Assembly (NCBI GenBank): GCA_964565795.1
Contig: CAZMGC010000024.1
Coordinates: 1-14,693, forward strand
From: 2-01-FULL-39-10-A sp964565795
GTDB taxonomy: Bacteria > Patescibacteriota > Microgenomatia > Levybacterales > UBA12049
DNA length: 14,693 nucleotides
Direction of reading: 5' to 3'
The notes below the pieces were generated by a model. The model was not told the DNA's origin and ran no database searches. It worked only from the letters and a program-made list of their open reading frames with translations. The translations under genes and the position numbers were made by a program. Below are positions 1 to 6,376 of the stretch, one piece after another; position 1 is the first letter of the stretch, and each line of letters starts with the position of its first letter.

Positions 1-55
1 TGAACTCGCTTCTCTACCTTGGGAAGGTAGCATACTACCGGTGTACTAATCCCGC
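1..55 (-). tRNA. tRNA-Gly (anticodon CCC), 3' part cut off by window edge
   Basis: Read on the minus strand, the sequence begins with the 5' acceptor strand GCGGGAT at 55-49. It continues with T8-A9, a four-pair D stem (GTAC/GTAT) and a five-pair anticodon stem (CTACC/GGTAG) closing the loop TTCCCAA, which gives anticodon CCC. The T arm starts with GCGAG followed by TTCA and then runs off the window, so the 3' half of the T arm, the 3' acceptor strand and any encoded CCA cannot be seen. Glycine identity rests on the anticodon. Confidence 0.93.
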
Positions 56-64
56 AATGAGAAA

Positions 65-73
65 ATTATATCA
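65..73 (-). promoter_or_regulatory. Extended -10 promoter of tRNA-Gly
   Basis: On the minus strand TGA is followed at once by a perfect TATAAT (70-65), an extended -10 element of the TGnTATAAT form. Only nine bases separate the -10 box from the first base of the tRNA, so transcription would start about three bases before the mature 5' end. No good -35 box was found 16-18 bases upstream, which lies in the 3' end of the LysM gene; extended -10 promoters often do without one. The box lies just past the LysM stop codon. Confidence 0.6.
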
Positions 74-78
74 CGAGA

Positions 79-519
79 CTATTGTGCAGCTTGAGGAATT
101 ATAAGCTTCATTCCAGGAGCTATATTATCAGGATTATTTTCAAGTCCATTTGCCTTCGCAATATCAATCCATCTAAATCCATCTCCATAAAACTTGACTG
201 CTACATCCCAAAGACCTTCTCCCTCTTGAAGCGTGTAACTCATTTCGTTTACCGGAGCTTCAATTTGAGGTATATCCTTTTCATCAACTAAAGGTGTTGT
301 CCCTTCAAGCCCACTCTCTTTTATAAAGAGAAAAAATACTATTGAAATTCCCAAAACAACTACAGCACCAAGCACTAATGATATATAAGATTCACTAAGC
401 TTTAGCTGAGTTGAGATATCTTTTGCGAATTTATTTTTAGGAGTCGAAACTTCAATTGGCTCTGAAGGTTTTGTGTTTTTCTTAGAATTCTTTTTTGTAG
501 ACCTCTTTTTAGCTGCCAT
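79..519 (-). CDS. Membrane-anchored LysM domain protein
   Basis: A 146-residue protein with three visible parts. Residues 1-40 are rich in lysine and serine/threonine and should be cytoplasmic. Residues 46-66 form one hydrophobic membrane segment. After a short linker, residues 94-142 form a single LysM domain, with the typical start SYTLQEGEGLWDVAVKFYG, a middle with WIDIAKANGL, and the end IAPGMKLIIP. LysM domains bind N-acetylglucosamine polymers such as peptidoglycan, so the likely role is a type II membrane protein that holds the cell wall from outside; partner and pathway are not known. The gene lies between tRNA-Asp and tRNA-Gly on the same strand and has its own predicted promoter with almost no leader. 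No Shine-Dalgarno site precedes the ATG at 519. No enzymatic domain is visible. Confidence 0.88.
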   Translation of the reverse strand: MAAKKRSTKKNSKKNTKPSEPIEVSTPKNKFAKDISTQLKLSESYISLVLGAVVVLGISIVFFLFIKESGLEGTTPLVDEKDIPQIEAPVNEMSYTLQEGEGLWDVAVKFYGDGFRWIDIAKANGLENNPDNIAPGMKLIIPQAAQ

Positions 520-528
520 ATGCGTACT

Positions 529-557
529 TTTATAACAAACTATTTTTAATGATGCAA
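529..557 (-). promoter_or_regulatory. Promoter of the LysM gene, nearly leaderless
   Basis: On the minus strand TTGCAT (557-552) is followed after 17 bases by TATAAA (534-529). The A of the ATG is ten bases past the -10 box, so transcription would begin within about three bases of the start codon. There is no ribosome-binding site in the short space between, consistent with leaderless or near-leaderless translation. Confidence 0.5.
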
Positions 558-592
558 GGGGTCAATTTAATTGGTAGGACAATCTATCTATG

Positions 593-667
593 CGGGGTGG
601 ACGGGACTCGAACCCGCGACCTCTTCCGTGACAGGGAAGCGCTCTAACCAAACTGAGCTACCACCCC
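593..667 (-). tRNA. tRNA-Asp (anticodon GTC)
   Basis: A complete 75-base cloverleaf on the minus strand. The acceptor stem is GGGGTGG/CCACCCC, the D stem GCTC/GAGC, the anticodon stem CTTCC/GGAAG with loop CTGTCAC (anticodon GTC), and the T stem GCGGG/CCCGT with a TTCGAGT loop. The discriminator base is G, as usual for aspartate tRNAs. CCA is not encoded, so it must be added by a nucleotidyltransferase. A promoter lies just upstream at 691-720. Confidence 0.97.
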
Positions 668-669
668 AA

Positions 670-717
670 GCTAACTTAAGGTAGGACCATATTCTACCAA
701 AGAGGCTAGCTTAAGGT
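670..717. repeat. Imperfect 13-base direct repeat between tRNA-Asp and polX
   Basis: GCTAACTTAAGGT (670-682) and GCTAGCTTAAGGT (705-717) match at 12 of 13 bases and start 35 bases apart. Between them GGTAG (680-684) and CTACC (694-698) are complementary. One copy overlaps the -35 box of the tRNA-Asp promoter by three bases, and the other lies in the tRNA leader. They could be paired protein-binding sites or a local duplication; the sequence does not decide. Confidence 0.5.
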
Positions 718-720
718 CAA
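691..720 (-). promoter_or_regulatory. Promoter of tRNA-Asp
   Basis: On the minus strand TTGACC (720-715) and TAGAAT (696-691) are separated by 18 bases. A start about seven bases past the -10 box would give a leader of roughly 17 bases before the tRNA, to be removed by RNase P. The -35 box lies only eight bases from the -35 box of the divergent polX promoter. Confidence 0.6.
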
Positions 721-728
721 TCCTTTGC

Positions 729-757
729 TTGATGAGAAATTTTCTAAGTGTTATTAT
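729..757 (+). promoter_or_regulatory. Promoter of polX, predicted leaderless
   Basis: TTGATG (729-734) is followed after 17 bases by TATTAT (752-757), with an extended TGT just before the -10 box (749-751). Exactly six bases (758-763) separate the -10 box from the ATG at 764, so the expected transcription start is the A of that ATG. This also decides the polX start: an in-frame TTG at 725 lies upstream of the whole promoter. Confidence 0.6.
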
Positions 758-763
758 CCAGTC

Positions 764-2524
764 ATGACTAATAATGAAATTGCGCAGCTTTTCCGAGATG
801 TAGCAGCTTCCTATTCTATAAAAAATGAGGCAAAATTCCGCTTTCAACTCCTTGCTTATCAAAATGCAGCTGACGCTATTGAGGGTTTATCCACTCAAAT
901 AAACGATCTCTACAAGGAGGGAAAACTTGACCAAATCCCCGGTATTGGAGCTACCCTCAAACTTAGGCTTGAAGAACTTCTAAAAACTGGAAAAGTTGCA
1001 CACTTTCAAGAAGTGATGAAAGGAATTCCCCAACCAGTATTTTTACTTATGAAAGTGCCTTCTATTGGACCAAAAAAAGCATATAGATTAGCAACAGAGT
1101 TTAAACTCAATAAAAATGAAACTGCGATTGAAGATCTAAAGAAGATCGCAGAAAAAGGAGAAATTGCCAAACTTGAAGGTTTTGGAGAAAAATCCCAATC
1201 TGACATTTTAAGAGCTTTAGAAGAATATAAAAAAGGATTTGGAAAAACCACAAAAATGCTTCTTCCATATGCAGGAGAAATTGCTTCTGACATGCTTGAC
1301 TATCTTAATCTGGATAAAAATGTAAAAGAAGCGATGCCTCTTGGCTCTTTAAGACGAAGAAAGACATTAGTAGGTGACATTGACATCGCAGTAGTTTCTA
1401 AAGATCCGTCAAAGACAATTGATCACTTCACAAAATATCCAAGAGCGAGCCGAATTATTGAGAAAGGACCGAGCGGGTCTTCCCTACTTACAACGGGAGG
1501 CGCACAAATTGATCTTCTTGTTTTGGAACCTGATCAATGGGGCTCACTTCTCCAGCACTTTACAGGAAGTAAAGAACATAACGTACATCTTCGTGAACTA
1601 GCACTAAAAAAAGGTCTTTCACTTAACGAAAAAGGGATAAAAAATGTAAAAACAGAAAAAGTTAAAAAATATTCCAGGGAAGAAGATTTCTATGAAGCAC
1701 TGGGAATGGATTTTATTCCTCCAGAAATGAGAGAAGATAGCGGAGAAATAGAACTAGCATTAAAACATAAATTGCCAAAAATAATTGATCTAAAAGATGT
1801 TAAAGGGGACTTCCATCTTCATTCCAGTTTTCCTGTCGAACAATCTCATGACCAAGGTCAAAGTTCGATAGAAATAATGACTTTAAAGGCTAAAGAACTT
1901 GGTTACGAATATCTTGGATTTTCTGAACATAATCCTTCCCAATCAAAACATACTACATCTCAAATAGTTAATTTAATTAAAAAAAGAAATGACGAGATTG
2001 ACAGAATTTCTAAAAAGCTCAAATTCCCTATCTTCAAACTCATGGAAACAGATATTCTGCCAGATGGATCACTAGCTCTCCCTGACGAAGCGCTTATGGA
2101 GCTGGATGGATCAATTGTATCAATCCACAGTGTATTTAAAATGGATAAAGAAAAAATGACAAATAGAATTATAAAGGGTTTAAGCCATAAAAAAGCAAAG
2201 ATCCTGGCTCATCCCACTGGAAGACTTCTTAATGAAAGGACAGGCTATGAAGTAGATTTTGAGAAGCTTTTTAAGTTTTGTTTGGAAAACAATAAAGCCC
2301 TGGAAATTAATGCATATCCTAATAGATTGGATCTGGAAGGACCACTTATCAGAATGGCAGTAGATTTAGGAGTAAAGATGACGATTGATACTGATTCTCA
2401 CCAGGTAGACCAAATGGAGCTAATGCCCTACGGAGTCTCTCAGGCGAGGCGTGGCTGGGCAAAAGAAACTGACATAATAAATTGCGCAAAGCATAAAGAT
2501 GTTGTAGAATGGTTTAAGTTATGA
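764..2524 (+). CDS. polX: DNA polymerase X with C-terminal PHP domain
   Basis: A 586-residue bacterial family X polymerase of the usual length, which fills short gaps in DNA repair. Three helix-hairpin-helix motifs are visible: IPGIG at 58-62, VPSIG at 98-102 and LEGFG at 137-141. The nucleotidyltransferase core has the GS motif at 194-195, catalytic D205 and D207 in VGDIDIAVV, and a third aspartate at 250 in AQIDLLV. The C-terminal PHP domain begins near residue 348 and keeps likely metal ligands: H351 and H353, H389, E428, H455, H483, D544 and H546. In related enzymes this domain gives 3'-5' exonuclease and AP-endonuclease activity. ATG 764 is preferred to TTG 725 because a promoter fits between them. 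The stop overlaps the lemA start by four bases (ATGA), so the two are probably translationally coupled. Confidence 0.93.
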   Translation: MTNNEIAQLFRDVAASYSIKNEAKFRFQLLAYQNAADAIEGLSTQINDLYKEGKLDQIPGIGATLKLRLEELLKTGKVAHFQEVMKGIPQPVFLLMKVPSIGPKKAYRLATEFKLNKNETAIEDLKKIAEKGEIAKLEGFGEKSQSDILRALEEYKKGFGKTTKMLLPYAGEIASDMLDYLNLDKNVKEAMPLGSLRRRKTLVGDIDIAVVSKDPSKTIDHFTKYPRASRIIEKGPSGSSLLTTGGAQIDLLVLEPDQWGSLLQHFTGSKEHNVHLRELALKKGLSLNEKGIKNVKTEKVKKYSREEDFYEALGMDFIPPEMREDSGEIELALKHKLPKIIDLKDVKGDFHLHSSFPVEQSHDQGQSSIEIMTLKAKELGYEYLGFSEHNPSQSKHTTSQIVNLIKKRNDEIDRISKKLKFPIFKLMETDILPDGSLALPDEALMELDGSIVSIHSVFKMDKEKMTNRIIKGLSHKKAKILAHPTGRLLNERTGYEVDFEKLFKFCLENNKALEINAYPNRLDLEGPLIRMAVDLGVKMTIDTDSHQVDQMELMPYGVSQARRGWAKETDIINCAKHKDVVEWFKL

Positions 2525-3075
2525 ACATGGTTACCATAATTATCGCAGTAGTAGTTGGAGCACTAGTGCTCTTCGCTCTATATTTATATAACTCTCTTAT
2601 CGCTGCAAAACTTAGAGTCAACGAAGCATTTTCTCAGATCGACGTTCAACTTAAAAGAAGAACTGATCTTATCCCTAACTTAATTGAGACAGTTAAAGGA
2701 TACGCAAAACAGGAAAAAGACGTATTTACAAAAGTAACAGAACTTAGAAGTGATTTAATGAGCGCTAAGACTCCTGAGAAAAAAGCAGAAGTAAATAATA
2801 TGCTAACTGATGCATTAAAATCAGTTTTTGCCGTAGCTGAAGCTTATCCTCAACTTAGATCAAGTGAAAACTTTAAAGCTCTTCAGGATGAATTATCGGA
2901 TACAGAAAATAAAATAGCATATTCAAGACAATTCTATAATTCAAATGTTTTGGACTATAACACTAAGCTTCAAATCTTCCCAAATGTTTTATTTGCTAAA
3001 GTATTAAATTTTAAACCTGCGGAGTTCTTCGGAGCAACTGAAGAAGAGAGAAAAAACGTTAAAGTAAGCTTCTAA
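2521..3075 (+). CDS. lemA: LemA family membrane protein
   Basis: A 184-residue protein of the normal LemA length. Residues 4-26 form one N-terminal membrane segment. The rest is helical and has the family hallmarks: a VNEAFSQIDVQLKRR stretch at 33-47, RTDLIPNL at 47-54, a central YPQLRSSENFKALQDEL, and the end AEFFGATEEERKNVKVSF. LemA proteins are bundles of long helices anchored in the membrane; their biochemical role is not settled. The gene begins inside the polX stop codon and htpX follows four bases after its end. The lemA-htpX pairing is common in bacteria and suggests a shared role in membrane protein quality control. A second ATG two codons in (2527) is an equally possible start; neither has a clear ribosome-binding site. 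Confidence 0.93.
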   Translation: MNMVTIIIAVVVGALVLFALYLYNSLIAAKLRVNEAFSQIDVQLKRRTDLIPNLIETVKGYAKQEKDVFTKVTELRSDLMSAKTPEKKAEVNNMLTDALKSVFAVAEAYPQLRSSENFKALQDELSDTENKIAYSRQFYNSNVLDYNTKLQIFPNVLFAKVLNFKPAEFFGATEEERKNVKVSF

Positions 3076-3079
3076 ACAT

Positions 3080-3967
3080 ATGAACATCTACGGAGCCATT
3101 TCTGCAAACAAGTGGAAAACTTGGATAATCATGACTCTTTTTGTGGTTTTCATCACAACCTTAGTCTATGTAATGAGTAAAGCTTTAGGGTTCAGCGCTC
3201 TAGGCTTTTCCGGCCTTTCTCTTGTAATAGCTGGCGTAATGAGTATTGGAAGCTTTTATTACTCAGATAAGCTTGTTATTGCCACATCCGGAGCAAGACA
3301 GATAAAAAAAGAAGAATATCCTAAGTATTATAGAACTGTAGAAAATCTTGCGATTGGAGCAGGTCTTCCACTTCCTAAAATATATGTTATCGAAGACAGA
3401 TCTCCTAATGCTTTTGCAACAGGCAGAGATCCAAAGCACGCAGTCGTAGCAGCTTCTACTGGACTTTTAGACATAATGAACGACACGGAACTTGAAGGTG
3501 TTATCGCACATGAACTTTCCCATATTAAAAATTATGATATTAGACTCGCAGGTGTTATCGCTGTGCTCGTTGGATTTGTTGCTATCCTTTCAGATTTATT
3601 CATTAGAATGACTTTTTTTAGAGATTCGGATAATAATAAAGGTAACGCAATATTTCTCGTGATTGCAATTGTTTTAGCAATTCTTTCCCCAATTGCAGCT
3701 TCCTTAATTCACCTGGCAGTAAGCCGCAAAAGAGAACTCTTGGCTGATGCTTCAGGTGTGCTTCTAACAAGATATCCTGAGGGACTAGCTTCCGCATTAG
3801 AAAAACTTAAAAATGATCACACCCCACCAAAAACAGCAAGCAATGCTACTGCACATTTATTTATTGAAAACCCTTTCGATAATAAAAAAGTCAAAAACAT
3901 GTTTACGGGGCTTTTTAATACTCACCCCCCACTTGAAGAACGAATAAAAATTCTCCGTTCGATGTGA
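3080..3967 (+). CDS. htpX: HtpX-like membrane zinc metalloprotease (M48)
   Basis: A 295-residue M48 family membrane protease that degrades misfolded or damaged membrane proteins. Two hydrophobic segments lie near 15-35 and 40-62, and two more near 155-175 and 190-213. The zinc-binding motif HELSH is at 144-148, directly before the third membrane segment, as in HtpX. The third zinc ligand is expected to be E219 in the SRKRELLADASG motif. The end THPPLEERIKILRSM is also typical. All catalytic residues are present, so the enzyme should be active. It follows lemA by four bases and probably ends the polX-lemA-htpX unit: the next gene has its own promoter. No clear Shine-Dalgarno site was seen, and translation may depend on coupling to lemA. 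Confidence 0.94.
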   Translation: MNIYGAISANKWKTWIIMTLFVVFITTLVYVMSKALGFSALGFSGLSLVIAGVMSIGSFYYSDKLVIATSGARQIKKEEYPKYYRTVENLAIGAGLPLPKIYVIEDRSPNAFATGRDPKHAVVAASTGLLDIMNDTELEGVIAHELSHIKNYDIRLAGVIAVLVGFVAILSDLFIRMTFFRDSDNNKGNAIFLVIAIVLAILSPIAASLIHLAVSRKRELLADASGVLLTRYPEGLASALEKLKNDHTPPKTASNATAHLFIENPFDNKKVKNMFTGLFNTHPPLEERIKILRSM

Positions 3968-4011
3968 TTCAGAGCATTCTCATGAAACAAAGTGCGTCAA
4001 AGGATCTCTAA

Positions 4012-4020
4012 TGCTACAAT
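4012..4020 (+). promoter_or_regulatory. Extended -10 promoter of murT, predicted leaderless
   Basis: TGC (4012-4014) followed by TACAAT (4015-4020) forms an extended -10 element, and exactly six bases separate it from the ATG at 4027. No convincing -35 box lies 16-18 bases upstream (GTGCGT at 17 bases is poor), as tolerated by extended -10 promoters. The spacing predicts a transcript that begins at the start codon. Confidence 0.5.
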
Positions 4021-4026
4021 ATCTTC

Positions 4027-5325
4027 ATGATCAATCTCCTAATAATTTTGTTTGGTAAAGCTTTTATTTTCTTTAGCCAAATTTTAAATCTGGGAAACGG
4101 GTCAACCTGGCCTGGTCACATAGCGTTAAGACTTAATCCGAAATTTATCAAAAATGTCTTATCAAACTCCAAAACTAAAGTAATTATCATTGCAGGAACG
4201 AATGGCAAAACCACAACAGGAGCTTTAATTTCACATGCTTTAACTTCCGCTGGGAAAAATGTAATCCATAATGCATCAGGGGCAAATTTACTTAACGGCC
4301 TAGCATCTACATTAATTAAGTCCTATAACTTTAGCCTCGCAAGGCCAGGCCTTGGGAGGCTAGATGCCGAATATTTAATTTTTGAGTGCGATGAGAATGC
4401 ACTTCCAAAAGCTATAGAACAATCTAATCCCGAATTTATAATTTGTCTTAATTTATTTAGAGACCAATTAGATAGATATGGAGAAATTGACTCGATAACG
4501 AAGAAATGGAAAGACTCATTTAGAAATTTAACTTCCAAAAATACTCTTATTTTAAACGCTGATGATCCTCAAGTCTCATTCCTGGGTAAAGACAATAAGG
4601 CACGGGTAAAATATTTCGGTCTTTCAGAGAAAGGAAACGAATTGACTAAGCATGGCGCTGATTCAATTTATTGCCCGAAATGTTCGAGTAAACTATCTTT
4701 TGAAAAAGTATACTTCTCTCATCTTGGCGTTTGGAAATGTAATAAATGTGGATTGAAAAGACCGATTTTAGACTTAGACTTATCTACTACTTATCCCCTT
4801 CCAGGAACCTATAACAAGTACAACACAATTGCCGCCTATCTAGTCTTAAATCTCGAGGGAATTCAAAAAGCCATAATTCAAGATTCATTTAACAAATTTA
4901 CACCAGCTTTTGGGAGAGGAGAAAAAATTATATATAAAGGAAAAAATGTTCAACTATTCTTGTCAAAAAATCCAACAAGCTTTAACCAGAGCTTAGAAAC
5001 CATAAAGGAATTGGATGGTAAGAACATAATGTTTATTTTAAACGATAGAATCCCAGATGGTCGTGATATTAGTTGGATTTGGGATATAAATCTTGAAGAA
5101 TTACTAACTAAAGATATGAACATTGGAATTTCAGGCGACAGAACGCTTGATATGAGTCTCAGAATTAAGTACGCTGAGTTTTTCGCACATCACAATTCAA
5201 ATTTCCAAGTTCTTCTTGATAACATGATTAATTCTTTGGAAGCAGAAGAAACGCTTTTTATACTTCCTAATTATTCCGCCATGCTTGATATTAGAAAAAT
5301 ATTAACAGGAAAAAAAATATTATGA
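4027..5325 (+). CDS. murT: Lipid II isoglutaminyl synthase, Mur-ligase-like subunit MurT
   Basis: A 432-residue MurT protein. With GatD it amidates the alpha-carboxyl of the second-position D-glutamate in lipid II, giving D-isoglutamine; MurT binds ATP and lipid II. An N-terminal hydrophobic stretch (1-20) precedes the Mur ligase domain with P-loop GTNGKTTTG at 57-65. A four-cysteine zinc ribbon (C216, C219, C238, C241) is inserted in the central domain, a MurT hallmark. The C-terminal domain (formerly DUF1727) has DGRDISWIWD at 344-353; a conserved aspartate of this motif completes the GatD catalytic triad in characterised pairs. Oddly, residues 103-112 are encoded by a GC-rich palindrome that is also found inside gatA. 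It overlaps gatD by four bases. Confidence 0.93.
   Translation: MINLLIILFGKAFIFFSQILNLGNGSTWPGHIALRLNPKFIKNVLSNSKTKVIIIAGTNGKTTTGALISHALTSAGKNVIHNASGANLLNGLASTLIKSYNFSLARPGLGRLDAEYLIFECDENALPKAIEQSNPEFIICLNLFRDQLDRYGEIDSITKKWKDSFRNLTSKNTLILNADDPQVSFLGKDNKARVKYFGLSEKGNELTKHGADSIYCPKCSSKLSFEKVYFSHLGVWKCNKCGLKRPILDLDLSTTYPLPGTYNKYNTIAAYLVLNLEGIQKAIIQDSFNKFTPAFGRGEKIIYKGKNVQLFLSKNPTSFNQSLETIKELDGKNIMFILNDRIPDGRDISWIWDINLEELLTKDMNIGISGDRTLDMSLRIKYAEFFAHHNSNFQVLLDNMINSLEAEETLFILPNYSAMLDIRKILTGKKIL
4332..4362 (+). repeat. Palindromic repeat element, copy 1 (inside murT)
   Basis: A 31-base near-perfect palindrome. The outer arms TAGCCTC and GAGGCTA pair over 7 bases. After one G-G mismatch the inner arms CAAGGCC and GGCCTTG pair over 7 more, around a single central A. 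By my count 20 of 31 bases are G or C, in a strongly AT-rich gene. Copy 2 at 7169-7198 is identical except that one G of the right half is missing. The element encodes murT residues 103-112, in the surface-type segment between the ligase motif regions, just before EYLIFECDE. It begins at codon position 3 here. Confidence 0.85.
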
Positions 5326-6053
5326 AAAAAATTTTAAAGATTGGCTGGCTTTACCCAGAACTTATGAATATTTATGGAGATAGAGGAAATATACTCACTC
5401 TTATTAAACGCTCTAACTGGCGAGAAATAAAAACAGAAGTTGAATATCTCAATCCAGGATTTTCAGACCAAACACTCGGAAAGTGCGATATTTTACTTAT
5501 GGGAGGAGCTCAAGACAAACAACAGAATATTGTAAATTCAGATCTTAAAAAACATCATAAAACTTTATCTGAAATGATTGATTCTGGAATTCCGGGTTTG
5601 TTCGTATGTGGAGGTTTTCAATTTTTGGGAAATTATTACAAAGAAAGTGATGGAACAATTATTGACGGTTTAGGAATATTCGATTTGAATACCAAAAGCC
5701 CTGACCAAAATAGCGATAGATTAATTGGAAATATAATCATCGAACCATTGGTTCCAGATCTAAGCAAGCAAATTGTAGGATTTGAAAATCATGGTGGCAG
5801 AACAGTACTTGGTACTAATACAAAACCATTTGGAAAAGTAATAAAAGGTCATGGGAATAATGACGATGGATACGAAGGTGCTGTTTATAAAAATAGCTAC
5901 GGAACGTATATGCATGGGCCTATTTTACCCAAAAATCCGGAATTTACTGATTTACTTATAAAGCTCGCAACAGATAGAGAAGAGCTAATTCCGCTCGATG
6001 ATAAAATTGAAAATCAGGCAAATGAATATATTCAAAAACTATTATCTAAATAG
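5322..6053 (+). CDS. gatD: Lipid II isoglutaminyl synthase, glutaminase subunit GatD
   Basis: A 243-residue class I glutamine amidotransferase (CobB/CobQ-like) that frees ammonia from glutamine for MurT. The start WLYPELMNIYGDRGN (9-23) is characteristic. The nucleophile is C96 in LFVCGGFQFLG, and the catalytic histidine is H198 in GTYMHGPILPKNP; the GFENHGGRT motif at 153-161 is also conserved. No triad glutamate is expected, because MurT supplies the acidic residue. The ATG overlaps the murT stop (ATGA), so the two subunits should be made together in similar amounts. This is the glutaminase partner of peptidoglycan amidation; it is unrelated to the archaeal GatD of tRNA amidation. It likely ends the murT-gatD unit, because gatC has its own promoter 38 bases on. 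Confidence 0.93.
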   Translation: MKKILKIGWLYPELMNIYGDRGNILTLIKRSNWREIKTEVEYLNPGFSDQTLGKCDILLMGGAQDKQQNIVNSDLKKHHKTLSEMIDSGIPGLFVCGGFQFLGNYYKESDGTIIDGLGIFDLNTKSPDQNSDRLIGNIIIEPLVPDLSKQIVGFENHGGRTVLGTNTKPFGKVIKGHGNNDDGYEGAVYKNSYGTYMHGPILPKNPEFTDLLIKLATDREELIPLDDKIENQANEYIQKLLSK

Positions 6054-6056
6054 AGA

Positions 6057-6085
6057 TTGAATAGCCTCAGTACTTAGAATATAAT
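6057..6085 (+). promoter_or_regulatory. Promoter of the gatC operon, predicted leaderless
   Basis: TTGAAT (6057-6062), a 17-base spacer and a perfect TATAAT (6080-6085) make the best promoter in the window. Six bases (6086-6091) lie between the -10 box and the ATG at 6092, so transcription should begin at the start codon itself. It starts three bases after the gatD stop codon and should drive the six-gene unit up to dnaE. Confidence 0.7.
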
Positions 6086-6091
6086 TACCTC

Positions 6092-6376
6092 ATGAAGTTT
6101 GATATAAAACACGTAGCCAAATTAGCAAATCTTACACTTTCCGAAGAAGAAGAAAAAAAGTTTTCAACTCAACTTGAAGAAACAGTAAATTACATTGAAG
6201 GATTAGATGAAGTGAATACCGATGATGTCTCTCCTACCTCTCAAGTAACAGGTCTTGAAAATATAACTCGAGAAGATGAAGTTAAACCGTCACTTTCCCA
6301 GGAAGAAGCACTTTCAAATGCTAAATCCACACACAATGGTTTCTTTAGAGTCAAAGGAATATTAAACAATGAATAA
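6092..6376 (+). CDS. gatC: Asp/Glu-tRNA amidotransferase subunit GatC
   Basis: A 94-residue GatC, the small subunit that wraps GatA and GatB together in the GatCAB complex. The N-terminal VAKLANLTLSEEEEKKF (8-24) and the central NYIEGLDEVNTDDVSPT (33-49) are family hallmarks, and the end GFFRVKGIL (83-91) is the usual C-terminal motif. The length is normal. It is the first gene of its unit, behind a promoter that leaves no leader. Its last eight bases overlap the start of the histidine phosphatase gene, which separates it from gatA. Confidence 0.93.
   Translation: MKFDIKHVAKLANLTLSEEEEKKFSTQLEETVNYIEGLDEVNTDDVSPTSQVTGLENITREDEVKPSLSQEEALSNAKSTHNGFFRVKGILNNE

Noticed and set aside
82..291. 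Forward open frame opposite the LysM gene.
   Set aside because: It is the reverse shadow of the LysM coding region, which has a clear domain.
3968..4011. Possible terminator between htpX and murT (AGCATT near 3973 and AATGCT near 4010).
   Set aside because: The arms are short, far apart and not followed by a T run; AATGCT also overlaps the murT promoter.
6062..6068. TAGCCTC, the outer arm of the murT/gatA palindrome, also occurs in the spacer of the gatC promoter, and on the minus strand at 702-708 in the spacer of the tRNA-Asp promoter.
   Set aside because: Seven bases are expected about once or twice by chance in a window this long on two strands, and no inner arms are present. Not counted as partial copies.
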